A DNA stretch of 64,000 bases from Dichotomocladium elegans (lineage: Eukaryota; Mucoromycota; Mucoromycetes; Mucorales; Lichtheimiaceae): contig JAIXMN010000008.1 of NCBI GenBank assembly GCA_025716815.1, positions 620,001 through 684,000 on the forward strand. Reading direction: 5' to 3'. The position numbers and the translations under genes were made by a program. How positions within the stretch are numbered: the stretch's first letter is position 1; every line of letters begins with the position of its first letter. A model generated the notes under the pieces. That model worked only from the letters and a program-made list of their open reading frames with translations, did no database searches and was not told where the DNA came from. Shown in pieces: positions 30,800-43,850 of the stretch.

Positions 30800-31615
30800 T
30801 TTGCGGCGGCGGATGCGAATGACAATGTGCTGATACGGAACGCAATGGAGAGAGAAAGAGAGAGAGTGTGTGTTTGTGTGTATGTGAAAAATTAAAAAGA
30901 CAGGCGTTGTTCGTGTCAGATCTTGCTTGTTTATTCCGTGGTTTCTGTCATTTATATACTGTATGCGAATTGGGAGGGGTGTGTGTGTGTGTGTCAAAAG
31001 CATTGAATTTGATACACTACCGTGCGCGCGCGTGATGTGCAGCAATGGCTGGCTCAGCATATAGGTACAGTACATCCATCCATCCAGGACACGTAGGCAG
31101 GGCCCACACTTCCAAATAAGGCCCATGCATGCAGAGTTCATTTTATCACTTCCTTTTCAAGCCACAAACCCTATTTCCCGGGAATCCTTGATTACTTTCC
31201 TAAACGACACTCATATGCATTGGCGGAAACATACAAAAGTGTGGCTCGAATGAAATACGGTACGCAAACGCATCGCAATGATCACCTTTTATTTCACTCA
31301 CACACATACACACACACTTGGCTTTCAATTTGAGGCAGGTGTGCGGTAGAAGGGTTGGGTAGCCGTCCGGACACACAAAGAAGATAATAGGCTGATTAGT
31401 ACGCAGACGAACCTCGGGACCAAAACCCCGTATGACCTGGGAAACAGGCACGCGGTAATGTGCTCATACAGGTACAAATAAACCGAGTTTATATCGAATG
31501 CAGTGCAATACTAAAATGGTCCCTCTCATTTTCATTGAACAGACAACGCATATCTAACGCAAGAATGATCATGTATCCGGCGGACAGTCCTGCATCTAAC
31601 CAGCAGGCATTATCT
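30800..31615. other. Intergenic region with GT/CA and GA simple repeats
   Basis: Promoter side of the MFS gene and 3' side of the nucleoporin gene. Contains GAGA then GTGT runs at about 30845-30890, a GT run near 30979-30993 and CA runs near 31297-31318. No coding sequence was supported. Confidence 0.5.
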
Positions 31616-34600
31616 TTATTGGGTATCACTGTCTCTCCTTTTTTGAGGTGGAGCTGCTACTGCAGCTTCGTCTTCTACTGGCCGCTTCTGTCCTGCATGC
31701 ATATTTTCTTGATTTTTTCTCTCAACTTCGCTGAGTTGCTCTGCAAGCTCAATCTAGACAAAAACACATAGACGCATACGCCGGTTAATTTTCGCATGCT
31801 CTTTTACATCGATATGCATTCATACCTTTTCATCGCGCAGTTGCTTAGCCTTATCAAGCAGGGAGTTGTATTTTGGCTAAGAGTGACATAGTCAGCTGGC
31901 GTCCATGTTATATTCACATTATTTTTACCTTAAGCTTTAGGTACAATAAGTGACTTCGTTCATATTCTGCTACTTTGTCAGATGTCTCTTTCAACGCAGC
32001 TTCGAGTCGTTCAATCTCTTCTTGCTTCTCCTTTAGGATATCAGATGATAGTGTTGCTGCTTGCGCCGTCACTGTTGGTGATCGTACGGATGCTGTTGTA
32101 TCAGGAGCTGCTGCTGCTGCTGCTGTCTTCTTAAACTAGAATAATAAAAGACAAGTTGTTTTAGCAAGTACGTACATAGCCTATATTGAAAGAATGATCA
32201 CTACCTCCTCAAATGCTGCAATTTGCTCGTTCAATTTCTCCTCCGCTTCTTCTCGCCGCTTCTTCAATGAGCTTGCTATCGCTTGGTACCGCTTGCTCTA
32301 TTTAGAATTTGGAAAGGATATGAGAATAAGCACGATGCAGGTCATATTGGGGCATTACTCGAATATTGGCCTGCGTCAATTCTTCTGTTTGTTTGGCAAG
32401 TTCAGCAGTAACATCTTGTAACTTTTGCACCAACTCCTGGTTCTTCTTGTCGTATTCGGCTTGCTTCTCTTTTACTTCTTCGATCAACTTGGCGTTTTCT
32501 TCTTTTTCGCTGGCAGCCTATCAAAAATACATATATAAGATGAAGATTGTTCTCTTGCTTTTTATCTTCCTCTTTATCAATTTACCTCATCCCACCGCTT
32601 TTTATGATTAGCGTAGTCATTCTTCAATTCATCCAAAAGCATGCGCAGCTGAGCATTGCTATTCTTGTATGCCTCTGCCTCGGTTTTGACTAGCTCAAGT
32701 CCGTCCTTCATTCTTTTCTGAACATCACTTGTGTCTCCGTTCATCTGGTCGATGGTATTTTCCAAGTACGCGGCTTTTTCGTTGGCTTTCTCAAGCTGCT
32801 GTTCAAGTGTATCACGGTCTCGCGTTAAGCCATCATTCAGAGCCTTGATCTCGTTATATTTATGCTGCAATGAAGCAGCCAATTTGCGCAGTTCATCTTC
32901 TGGGGCATCAAACGAAAGTTCTTCATGCTGGTCAAGGGACAAGGAAGCCACATTGATTAAGCGTTCGCTCAGTTTAGCAATCTCCTCTTGTTTAGCCTGG
33001 AGTCTATATAGCATACATCAGCATTACGCTCGAGTTACACCACTCCTTTAAACCTTTTTTTTTGAAGAAAATACTTACTCGGCTCGTAAGCTGCTAAATT
33101 CAGTGTCCCATTCAGACTCACGAGCTTCGAATTGGGTTTGGACAGTCTCTAGTTGAGTCTTGGTAGTGGCAAGATCGCCTTGTGCCTCAGAGAGATCCTT
33201 CTTAAGCTGCTCGATCTCTTGTTTGAGGTTCTCTGTCTGATCGTTCGCCTCACGCTCGTCAAGCTCATGTCGCAAACGCGCAAGCTGTTCCTTGGATTCC
33301 CTTGCCAAGCTGACATAGGACTCAATTTCTTGAAGTAATGCCTGATTTTTGATTTCCTGCGCATCGTGCTTTTCCTGCAGAGCCTGAAGCTCAGCAGCAT
33401 GCGCGGTCTTTTCGTTTTGCCATCCTAACTCCACCTGAACCTTTTCGTTCCTAATCTTTTCGATTTCCTTGGCTGCCGTTTCCATTGTCTTTTCTCGCTC
33501 ACGGTAGCTTTCCAGCGCTCCTTGAAGCTCCTTGAACTTAGCCTCCACGTTAAGTGCAAATTTATGGCGATCTTGGTTGATCTTGTTTATGGTATCCTCG
33601 TTCTCCTGGAGTTTCTTGTTATACTCAATCGCTTGGGACTGCAATGCTTCTAACTCGACCTGAGCAGCAGCCAGATCGTCCGCTACTTTTTGATTATGCG
33701 TCAAGCGCTCTGGCGTCAGTTCTTCTTCATACTTGAGGACCTTGAGCTCGAGGATGGCCTTCGCCTCCTTCAATGAAGCTTCCTCATAAAGGACGCGGGC
33801 ATTTTCTTCCTTAAGACGCGAATTTTCAGTCTGGAGCGCCTCAAGTCGCTGAGCGTAGATCTCGTTTGAATGATTAAGCTCTTCCAAGTCGGCTTTTGCT
33901 GTTCTCAATTCAGCATCCAGGCTGTCAATTTCGACTTGCTGGGACTTTGCCAGTTGCTTGTGATAGTCAATCACCTCAAGTGAGCTCTTGTTGTTGATAT
34001 CCATTTTCGATGTTCGTTCTCGAATCAAGGCAGCCATTTGATCGATATGCGCTTCCCGTGCGTTCTTTATCGTCATCGATTCTTGGTATAATTGTTCTGA
34101 AGCGGTCACCTGCACTTGCAGTTTATTGTTCTCCTCAGTGAGAGCAAGTTTTTCGGTTTGAAGAATGGCCAAATCATTCTTGCATAGTTGAAGTGCATTC
34201 TTTGAGTCATTCAATTCGATCTGAAGATCTCCGTTAGCTATATGGAGCTTTTTCAGCTCCTGGAGGCGGGATTCCGATGTCTGTTCTAGTAGCTTGTATT
34301 GATCCTTGCAGAGATCAAGTTCTTCGTGGAGGTTTTGAGCTTTTATTGCGGACGCATTAGCAGCCGCACGCGCATCGTCAAGTTCCTTTTCGAGTGCTTC
34401 CAGCTCGGCGCCAAATTTGACACGATGCATTGGTATATCCTTCGGAAGACGCTCTGGAAGAAGTGTGGCATATCCTTCAGACAATCTATAAATGTCGTGA
34501 GTATCCGATCTGGTCTGTTAGTCAGGATGACCTACCGCTCTTTAAGTGTATCGATTGTTAACTGCGACTGACATATGTGTGTACATGCCTCTTGCAGTTT

Positions 34601-35754
34601 ATTCGTCAGCATCTTGGTTTCGGCTTTATGTTGCCTTTTAAGGGCGGCTATTTCGGACGCTTTCGCCTTCAGCGTATGGTTGAGTCCTCGTACTTCCTGC
34701 ACAAGTTCGGCATTTCGCTGCTGAAGTTCATCCACGCTTTGAAAGGCCAGCAAGTCATGATCAACGTCTGTAACAAGCGTTGCTCGTTCTAATAGATCAG
34801 CTGTTTTCTGAATATCCAAAGGTAGTAGTTTCTTCTCCAACTCAGTGTGCCGTAATGTTTCGCGAAGCTGATATGACGTGGCATTAAGCGCGCCATGGAG
34901 CTCTTCTATTTGCTGCTGTTTCCTTGCTATAGTCTTGTTTTGTTCCTCCACCTGTATCCGTAGACAATATTTAGATCGCTGCAGTAATTTCTTTTGGGGT
35001 CAGAGCATACCTTATTCTTGGACCCATTGTTTTCCACCTGGAGCGTCTCGTTCTCCTTTTTGGTTTTGGCAAGCTCGGCTTGCAAGGTTGCCATGTCATT
35101 TTCTCTCTGTGATAGATTCCGCTGAATATGCTTCATGTCATCCAAGAGCTTTTGATAGACTGCATGGAGATTTTCTTTCTGAGTGAGAACGTTGACATGC
35201 GCCTCTCGCAGATTAAAGAGCTCGCTGAAGACATTGAACCATTCTTTGCCCTCATCCTCATACGCTAGGATGAATTTGGCAAGACTGTAGTTCGATTCTG
35301 ATGGGGCTGTGAGTGTGCATACGGGATCACCCTGTTGTACCGATCCGATGGCTACATTGTCGTTAGCAGAGCTACCGTCGCGGCGCTGTTGCTGCTGTTT
35401 TTTCAACGCGATGAGTTGGATCTCGGATTTGTTCAATGCTTTACGCATACGATCCGTTAGCTCCCGCAGAGACTCAATTTCGGCCTGGGATTGCGAATCA
35501 AGGGCGATTGCCTCCTCGACCTGTCGCTGGCATGCGGCTCCTTGCTTCTCATAAACCTGGATTATTTCTTCGTAAGCTTTGCCTGAGCTGCAGCGCGCCA
35601 ATTCGAGAAGGTTATTGCGCGCTTGCAACGTCTGGGCCTTATTCTCAGCAGCAGCATAAGCATCCTGTGCCTTGGAGAGTCTGCATTGCAGCTGTGCATT
35701 CTGGTTGAGCAGCTGATCGATTTGTTGCTGCATGTAATCTTTAGGGTCTTTCAT
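31616..35754 (-). CDS. Nuclear-basket nucleoporin, TPR/Mlp1-like coiled coil
   Basis: Nine exons (35754-35011, 34951-34536, 34485-33079, 33003-32586, 32517-32359, 32297-32205, 32135-31929, 31876-31826, 31753-31616) give 1210 residues, nearly all predicted heptad coiled coil. The diagnostic TPR/Mlp block is seen near residue 330: SVDELQQRNAELVQEVRGL followed by a basic helix and KERLSEGYATLLPE. The C-terminus is short and basic (GQKRPVEDEAAV, PPQKRRDS), like a nuclear localisation signal, after an Ala/Gln stretch coded by GCT repeats at about 32107-32124. Yeast Mlp1 and human TPR are 1.5-2 times longer, so this is a compact version. The start is uncertain: the ATG at 35754 lies just after a possible acceptor (about 35773), and an upstream exon starting near 35963 did not fit in phase. 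Confidence 0.8.
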
Positions 35755-36363
35755 GCTGTCGCACCGGCGATTGACTACAGAAATCAAATTTTCAGTCCGT
35801 CAGAGCTTGTTGTCTGATCCTGCACATGCACACACGCGCGCCTGCGTTTCCGAGGGTGGGTGAAGGAATGTACATGTGAGATTGAAACATACGTTAAATG
35901 AGAGTAGGGTGGACAATGCTTCAGAATGCTGAGAGATATGGGCAAGCGAAGAGATGCCTTTCATCCCCGACTTTTGCAGCTACGCTCGAAAAAGGGGCGG
36001 TCATTCAAATTAAGAACGCGATAGCGCATGCACAGAGCGGGCCGATGGCTGTCGTAGAGGTAGTTCATGATCTCCAGTGGCGTTTGAAAGCTACACGCAC
36101 ACATGCGCGACATCCATTCGAACAGTAGGTGTTCTATTGCCTATTTATGCTCGGGCGACATGTGCGCAGAAATATCCTGAGATGCTTGGTCCAGGTAATG
36201 GAGGTGTATCTTTTTAAATAATAAAATAACTGATGGACACACTAATTCATTTTGAAACAACCCTCATGGGATTAAAAGGGTTTTCTTTTTTACAGATTTT
36301 TCTGATTATCCAGTTGATAGAAAAAGTGGGTGGATGAAGGAATTGTAAAACAATACCAAGCGT
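35755..36363. other. Intergenic region upstream of the TPR-like gene
   Basis: Holds the promoter of the TPR-like gene and the 3' flank of EF-2. An ORF-like minus-strand stretch from 35963 ending with a good donor (AACGTATGT) could be a first TPR exon, but its phase does not match the next acceptor. Confidence 0.4.
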
Positions 36364-39275
36364 TTAGAGCTTGTCGTAGTACTTGTCAAGACCAGGGATA
36401 TCTTCAACAAGGCCCTTTCTCTTGCGGACAGCACGGATGATATCATAGACCTTGTTACCGGGTTCCAAGGGATCGCCGGACATGGCCTGCCAGTGGTCAA
36501 AGACGGCCTGAGGGAACGCCTGACCAGCTGTGGCAGCACGTAGGTCGGCAGTGAAGCCGAAGGACTCGTTGACGGGCATGTGTGCTTTCATGGTCATCAT
36601 CGGCGTGCCCGGACGCTGTTCCTCCGAGAAAACAACACCGCGACGACGATTGAGCACACTATATACACCCCCCATTGCCGACTCGGGACACTGAATCTCG
36701 ACGAGGTACACTGGCTCTTGAATGCCTGGTGAAGCAGTAAGGATCGAGGCATACACAACGCGACGGAAGGTGGGAATGATCTGACCGCCACCACGGTGAA
36801 TGGCGTCGGCGTGGAGTGTGACATCAAGGATATTGAAGCGACAACCACGGAGGTTCTCGTCCGCAAGGGGACCTTCCTTGGTGGCCCACTGGAACGCGGC
36901 GACGCATGAGTCCTTGATTTCATTGAGATACTGGACGGCCTTCGTCACGTCGACAACGACATTGGCGCCAGTGCCATCGGGGCCGAAGCACCAGATCTTA
37001 CGGGCCTCGGTGACATCCCAGTTATAGGTTTCCGCGAGAATACGCGCCCGGGCCTTAAAATCGTCCTTTGGCCCGACTTTACCACTCTCAATGTCATTGG
37101 AGAGCTCATCGTCCAAAGGCATGGCGCGCATAAAGACACGATTGTGCTTGTTCGGCGACTTTGAGAGACAGTCGATGGATGACAAGGCAGTGACTGTTTC
37201 ACGGTATTGGACGACCGGATCACCGGTTCGGATGGGAACCTGTGCATGGTCTTCCTCAAGATCCTTTAAGATGATTTCCAGATGAAGCTCGCCTGCACCT
37301 GCAACAATGTGCTCTCCCGAATCAGAGGTGTAGGTTAACACGCAAGGGTCTGATTTTGAGAGGCGTTTGAGACCTTCAACGAGCTTGGGCAGATCGTTTG
37401 CGTTCTTGACGTCCACTGCGACCTGCACGACGGGCGAGACAGAGAACTTCATGACCTTCATGTTATGGGCCGTCTCGGAGGTGGTGATGGTACCAGACTT
37501 GACCAAAAACTGGTCTACACCGACCAGACCGATAATATTACCAGCTGGGCAGTCATCAATGGCCTCGACATTACGTCCCATCATGAGCACAGTACGCTGG
37601 ATCGACTTAATATGCAAGTCGTTCTTCGTTCCGGGTTCGTAGTTCGGACCCTGGATGCGGACCTTGAGACCAGCACGGACAGTGCCAGAGAAGACACGAC
37701 CAAAGGCATAGAAGCGGCCCTTGTCCGAAGTAGGGACCATCTTGGATACATACAGCATGAGCGGCCCGTTGGGATCGCAGTCGCGGATACTAATAGCGCA
37801 TTCGTCATCCAGGGGTCCCTCGTAAAGGTTTGCGACACGGTAACGTTGGGCGGTGACAGGCGAAGGGAGATGGATACAGATCATCTCAAGCAAAGCATCA
37901 CCGGCGGGCAAGAACTTGCGCATGACAACCTTGAGCAGGGGCTTGCCCTCGAGATCTCTCTCTTCCTGGCTAAGTTTGATCTCGAGCTTTTCAAGCAAAA
38001 CCGCGACCTGGTCCTTCTTGAAGTTCATGATCGAGTCGAAGATCTTGTAAATCGGGTCCAAGACAAACATGTTGAAGGCACGTTCAGTCTTGCCGTCGTC
38101 CTTGGTGCTCCATTTTTTGGTCTTGGGATTGAAGTAATTCTCGCCCCACAGGCGCTGCATCATCTTCTCTTTGTCGACTCCAAACTTCTTAGAATACTTG
38201 ACGGCAAATTGGCGAAGGGTGAAGCCCCAGCCGTGGAGACCCGAAGCAAAAGCGACAGTGCCCTTCTCAGGATAGACCTGCACATCACCGAGGGCCTCAT
38301 CAAAGTAGGTGGCGATAATCACGTTAGCAGACTCGATAGTACGCGAGAACGCCTAGCGTAATATGTCGTTAGGTTGATTTCGTATTGGGCTAATTTTCCA
38401 AACCTACGTTGTACAGCTCCTCCTTATCCAACTGCAGCTCGAGAAGAGCACGATCAATCTTATTGATGACGAGGACGGGCTTGATGCGCTCACCAAGAGC
38501 TTGGCGCAAAACAGTTTCTGTCTGGACACAGACGCCTTCAATACAATCAACGACGACGAGAGCACCATCAGTGACACGGAGGGCGGCAGTGACTTCGGAT
38601 GAGAAATCAACGTGACCTGGGGAATCAATCAAGTTGATCAGGAAATCGTGGCCTAAGAAACATAGAGGGATTCAGTACGTGTCCCATGTTCATTACACAG
38701 TATTTGTTTGTTATAATGGCACACACGATAGAGCGACCCTAAAAAAGCCCTTTACCTTCGACCTTTTGGCCCTTGATTTCTTGGACATCGTCAGGGTTCT
38801 CCATTTGGAAGTACATGGAAATTGCTGTGGACTTGATGGTAATACCACGCTCCTGCTCGTCTTTGCGCGTATCCATAAAACGGGTTTCGCCAGCGCGACC
38901 TGCTGAGATGATACCAGCCTTGGATACCAAGGAGTCGGTTAATGTAGACTTTCCATGGTCGACGTGGGCAATGACAGACATGTTACGAACGTTCGTAACT
39001 TTGTCCTATAAGCGCGTACCAATGAGTTAAGTGATTAGTTTGTCCCGGCCATAACTTTAGCGAAGACAGGAGCATACCATCAAACCGCGGATTTCCTCAA
39101 CAGTAAAGTTCTAACATTCAAAACAAACCACGAGACGCCATCAGATGAGAAAATGTTAAAAAAAAACGATGGTAAAACAGAGCATATGAAAGCATACCAC
39201 TACAAAGTCATGATGGCCGGGGCAACAGAGAGAGCGCGCGCGCGCGAGAAAGAGAGAGGTAGGATGTACACCCAT
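36364..39275 (-). CDS. EFT2: Translation elongation factor 2
   Basis: GTPase that translocates the ribosome. Well-defined exons are 39110-39078, 39005-38756, 38652-38408 and 38352-36364 and encode [11 protein letters not shown], the G1 loop [29 protein letters not shown], and domains II-V. The diphthamide loop is visible as [16 protein letters not shown], and the protein ends LDKYYDKL. With an N-terminal Met-Val the total is about 841 residues, the normal size. The initiator is the odd point: a stop (TAG) lies directly before AAC (Asn) in frame, so the first Met-Val codons must be spliced in. The best fit is ATGG at 39275-39272, a two-base exon TG at 39199-39198 flanked by good splice sites, then AAC at 39110. 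An alternative ATGG lies at 39416-39413. Introns in the first codons are common in fungal EF-2 genes. Confidence 0.95.
39232..39257. repeat. CG/GA dinucleotide run
   Basis: A GCGC run followed by GAGA lies inside the proposed first EF-2 intron or 5' leader. It is pyrimidine-rich on the transcribed strand near the acceptor at 39200. Confidence 0.5.
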
Positions 39276-39721
39276 ATGTTAGCAACAGAAAGTGGACAAC
39301 GCCAGACGTGTTTTCCCACGTAGGCGATGTTGATCCCTGTCAAGGACGGACGCGACGGTACGCCATATCCTTTCTCTAGTCAACCACCACCCCCTCACGG
39401 ACTTATGCGTACCCATCTTATTTTGACTCTCTAAAAGGTATGTGGCTTGAGGGGATAATGGAAAGGGAGGACCAGGTGAAGGAAGAAGAAAAAGGGATGG
39501 GAAAACAGGCTTCCCCCATCGATTATGGAACAGGCTGGTTTTTGGTTCCGATTGCGCGTTTTGGTTTGCATGACAGTTGCATTACCCAATCAAAACTCAG
39601 ACGCGGCAGGCAACTAAACCTTTTAGTATGAAACATCCTTTGCAACACGGGCGGGGCGGAAATCCCCACTCTTTTATTATCTTTTGGCGTAGAAAGAGAT
39701 CGTATGTATTTTTAGTTTACG

Positions 39722-40539
39722 TTAATGACAGGCCTTTCCAAGCGCCTTGAGACGCCAGTAGTTAAAAGGCAGTGGGACAAGGTAACCAGCACCGGCGCTA
39801 GCCAGGGCGGCCATCCAAAACTGGGGATCGTCAAAGGCAACTTTGCCACCCATCAGATGCCAGTCCACCGCGTTTTCGGCCAGTTCCATGGCCAGCATGC
39901 TTGCGAAACTCATCCCCATCGCTGTCTTGAATGCTTCCTTGTACGTCACGCCCAGCGATCGCCGCAGCAACACGGTCTCTAGCGCCAGAGAGGTCGAGAT
40001 GCCCGCTGCCTTTTTATTTGTTTGTTTGTTTGTTTGCTTGCTCGTTCAATATCTGCAAAAATTTTCCTCTCCCAGCCCTTATTCCCCCCTTTTGTTACTT
40101 CACCATGGCGGCGGCAGTCATGGACACTGGAGACATGTCAGGTTGCGTCGCTTGCAAATACCACATGGTTGAAAAGTCGCCTGTGGTGCATCCAATGAGG
40201 CACCTGCGCATACCACAGTTTTAATTTTCTTTATTTTATTTTATCTCCCTCTCTCTCATTCCTTTTCGTTTTCTCTGTATACCAATGTGTCTTTGCTTTT
40301 AGTTGCCCTCCCCGGCTAGCTACTTACCGAAAAGTGTTGAGCCGAGTACGCTGCCAAGTCGTAGGATCGGACCAAAACTTGAGGCTCGTCACGGACGGAG
40401 GCGGTTCAGGTTTTTCTTTGCCACGATGACAACATGACGACGATCGCACTTGCGAAGGGCCTCGTCGAAATGTAGGACCATGCCAAACCAGCGATGATCT
40501 AAATGGTAAGTTGGTGCGTAGACCAGCCAATGTCCTCAT
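39722..40539 (-). CDS. DUF4396-domain protein, possibly mitochondrial
   Basis: Three exons (40539-40328, 40203-40104, 40009-39722) give 199 residues. The N-terminal 40 residues are rich in Arg and Ser with no acids (MRTLAGLRTNLPFRSSLVWH), like a mitochondrial presequence. The rest matches the fungal DUF4396 family as I know it: SLKFWSDPTTWQRTRLNTFR, CLIGCTTGDFSTMWYLQA, a hydrophobic stretch ISTSLALETVLLRRSLGVTY, and MAMELAEN-type helices ending in PLPFNYWRLKALGKACH. Family members are small multi-helix membrane proteins of unknown function found in bacteria and fungi. The second intron contains a GTTT tetranucleotide repeat. Domain name is confident; role is not known. Confidence 0.75.
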
Positions 40540-40779
40540 GAGTTTGTTTGAAGAAAACAAAAATTCCAAAGGCAGCAGCAACGAAAGCTGCGTTTACGAG
40601 GGGAGAATCCAGGGGGAATTGATTCCTTCGGTCCGACTCAATAGGCCGATCCGAAAATCTTTGCTGTGCATGAAAAAATGATTCTTTCTCACAGACAACG
40701 CACACACACAGGATATTGCTTTTAGTATCCATAGTCCTCTTGTTCGATGGTCTATTGCATGTGCATGCAAAAGAAACAA

Positions 40780-40800
40780 AAAATAAATAAATAAATAAAT
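40780..40800. repeat. AAAT tetranucleotide repeat
   Basis: About five copies of AAAT lie between the DUF4396 gene and the trehalose phosphorylase 3' end, followed by a GA-rich tract at 40860-40885. Confidence 0.6.
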
Positions 40801-40896
40801 AACGCCGGGGTACATATCGAGATGTTATTTATTTATTTGATTACTAATACATAGGTTATTGAGAGAAAGAAAGAGAGAGAGAAAGCCAACGAATGC

Positions 40897-43450
40897 CTAT
40901 TTCATTGGCTTATAATTGTACTTCTTTTGCCAGAACTTGCAGACCTTGGTATCATTGCCAAGGCCCGAATTACGTTTGAAGGTGGCCTCCTCATCAAGCA
41001 AACCGTTGGATTCGTATTGGCGACTGGCCTCGTTCGTGAGTTCCAAGAACATATGGAGCCAGGACATACTGTTCCAGACAGTAAAGAACTCTTCAGTAAC
41101 GAGTTCTTTAGCCTTCTTGCTCATAGTTGCGTGGAGGTCATTGTCCGTTATAAGGCGGAAAAGCCGGTCCGCGACGCCCTCCACATCTCCGATCGGCACC
41201 AGGAATCCATCAGCATTGTTCACAATCTGAAGTGGGATACCGCCAGCTTGGTAGGCGACGACAGGGATGCCCTTGTGCAAGGCTTCGGTGACTTTGACTT
41301 CAAAGCCCTCGCGATGCGATAACTGAAGGGCCACGAGTGCATTGCTCATGACCAAGTTCAGCAGTTGGTCTGAGGGTGGAAGGCGAGCCACGATGATATC
41401 GGCAGCGATATCAGCAAATTCGGGACGCTGCAGCATTCGGTGCGTCTGCTCATATATCACCGTGCCGTCTGGATCATCAATGCTGCCGTGGCCGCATACC
41501 ACGAGCTGAGGAACCTCAAAGTCATCCATACCATGCTCGGTAAGCTTCTTTCGGAGTATGCGATACGATTCGAGCACATCCGGAATGCCTGCGGTTTCGA
41601 AGAAGGCAGATGAGCTGATGAAGAGATAGATCGTGCATCATTGATAGTTTTACCTTTGGATGGGTCAAAGCGGGCGACCTGGACAATATAGCGCCTGGAC
41701 CATTCAATTTCATTGGAGCCCTGATCGATACAGACACGGTTGAAAACCGACTGGTAGTATCCCGTGACCCATGGGTCCAAAGGCTTGTTCAAACCATCGA
41801 GAAGATCCGTTGTGGCTGGAAGAAGAACCACATTTTTTCGAGGCACCACGTCGGGGACGAAGTTGGTCATGGGATGGGCGATAAAAATATCCGCATGCTG
41901 AATGAATTGCCAGAGAAAGCTAAGACGAGCGAATAGTGAGAATGGATGGGCCACACGCAAAGATCTGAACCATTCATGCTTACTTCCACGTCTCGGCCTG
42001 GGGCCCATCTGGGTTTTCTCGAATTAAATCGGCACGCATCTCTATGTGCGATCGGAATATGATCCGTGCTTCTGGTGCGTGCTTTTTGATATGCGGAATG
42101 ATACCAACCACTGTATGTAGAGGTCAGCAATACATACACATACGCTCAACCCAGTAATGCTAGTAATTACATTGAGGATCATCAATCACTATCACGTCTG
42201 AAGTCTTGATAGGTCCATTCGCATCGAGCCAGAATCGCTCGGCATTTTCGTTCGACCAATCAATAAATATTTGCTTGTCATGTTCCTTAAGTCGCACATC
42301 TGGGGGCGCCACGCCCTGCAGCACATTGTGGAACTTGCGCTTGGTAATGTCAAACACCTCTGGCTTGGGGCGCGCCACATACCCTATTGCATTAAGGCTG
42401 AGTACTTCCTTATCCTCATCCGCTCAGTCGCTATGTTTGACTGACTTACAATGTGCATCTATCTTCAGATGCCTGAAGAATCGAAGCAACGCATGCCGCA
42501 TCAGCGCCACTTTGTAGGCTGTTCAGTAGCATTCATTTTTGGGGTGCATATGTTTCCCAAGCAATTGACTTACCACCACCACCCTGAGGCGTGGAATTGA
42601 AGAACGCAACACGCAGCTTGCGTTCGCGAAATTCTTTGGCCATCTCGTTGACGACGCGCCATGTTTCGTCGCATACGGTGTTGCGATAATCGTCGATGTC
42701 GCATATGTGGATCAGCCCGTCAAAATCAACTGAAACCCACAAATTTTGCATAGAACGTTAGATTTTCCAGCACACACACATACAGATAAACATTTTTTTG
42801 GGGGGTGGGGTGGAATTCCCCAAATACCTTCTACTTCGTGGCGATAGCCAACTGAAATGCGCGGCAGGTTACCTGGGTACTGTGGAGACATCCTAGATTT
42901 TTTTCCCGCATTCCCCCAGTCAAGATTGATTCCAAACAGGAGCGATATTTGCATCCTTCTCTTACCACATAACTGCTTTGCGCACCGCTGCACTCGCCAA
43001 TTCGTCTGGTGTTTCCCCGTTAACATGCACATGAAAGGGGATTGCGTCGAGCTCGCTCCAAAAGCGAGAGGCTGCACTGGGCCCTTCAATCCCGTCGCAC
43101 TTGAGCAGCGCCTCGGCAATGGTTCGTGAAATGGCAACAATCTGGACCTTGTAATGCTGTGCCAGCGAGAAAAGACGGACCACCTCGAGTAGCTTTTCGA
43201 GACCATAGTGGAGCCGCATGCGCCTAAAGTCTGGTGTGCCTGGCTCGACATCGGGGGTATCGACAGTAAATTCGCCCGAGTAGTAATCGGTAGTATAGGA
43301 TCCATCATGTACAGATACCGAGTAGCCGACCTTGCCGGTGTCGGCATTCACGTGGACATCGAGGCCAAGGTAAACAGGCAATGGAATATAGAATTGCGAG
43401 AACCGACGGGACGTCGGGACCACGGGTACAGTGGAAGAATTAGGGGGCAT
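40897..43450 (-). CDS. Trehalose phosphorylase / trehalose synthase (CCG-9 type)
   Basis: Retaining GT4-type glycosyltransferase that interconverts trehalose with glucose and glucose-1-phosphate. Eight exons (43450-42966, 42892-42828, 42729-42574, 42518-42450, 42383-42171, 42110-41984, 41919-41654, 41588-40897) give 690 residues in phase. Family segments: YLGLDVHVNADTGKVGYSVS at the N-terminus, VAFFNSTPQGGG, YVARPKPEVFDITKRKFHN, IFRSHIEMRADLIREN, FIAHPMTNFVP, VARFDPSKGIPDVLESYRIL, and the GT-B C-terminal motif VTEALHKGIPVVAYQAGGIP with DGFLVPIGD. No secretion signal, so cytosolic. It is divergently arranged with the methyltransferase gene at 43851. Trehalose enzymes of this type are linked to stress and spore carbon storage. 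Confidence 0.94.
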
Positions 43451-43850
43451 GGCTTATTTCCCAATAAACGATAAAGAAGTAGAAGAGCAGGGTATGTGCT
43501 GCGTTTGGCGCTCGTTCAAATGCGGTTGTATATCAGCATGTCCGCGTTTGTATCTGCGCAATAAGCTCAAGACGGGGTTTGCTTATCTCCCTGGGGTTTC
43601 CAAAGGGTTCCCACCAAAAAAAAAAAAAAAGGTGAGACCCCAGCGGATAACGCTGTTTGTTCAATTCGAGATTGACATTTGCAGGAGCACGGTTTCGAAG
43701 AGGGGAATGGGTATTTGGGTGTGCCCAACCCACCCAATCTCACCCATCCTTCAGCAATAATTAGCAGCACTATTCAGCTGTTCGACCGATAAACAATAAA
43801 ATCCTACAAACAGCATTCCCCTTCCATTTCTCTACTTTACTCCTCCTCTC
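43451..43850. promoter_or_regulatory. Shared divergent promoter region
   Basis: A 400-base gap between the start codons of trehalose phosphorylase (minus) and the methyltransferase (plus), so it should drive both. It holds a 16-base A run near 43616 and two STRE-like pentamers, AGGGG at 43701 and CCCCT at 43818. Stress control of a trehalose gene through such elements is known in yeast; here it is only an inference from short matches. Confidence 0.35.
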
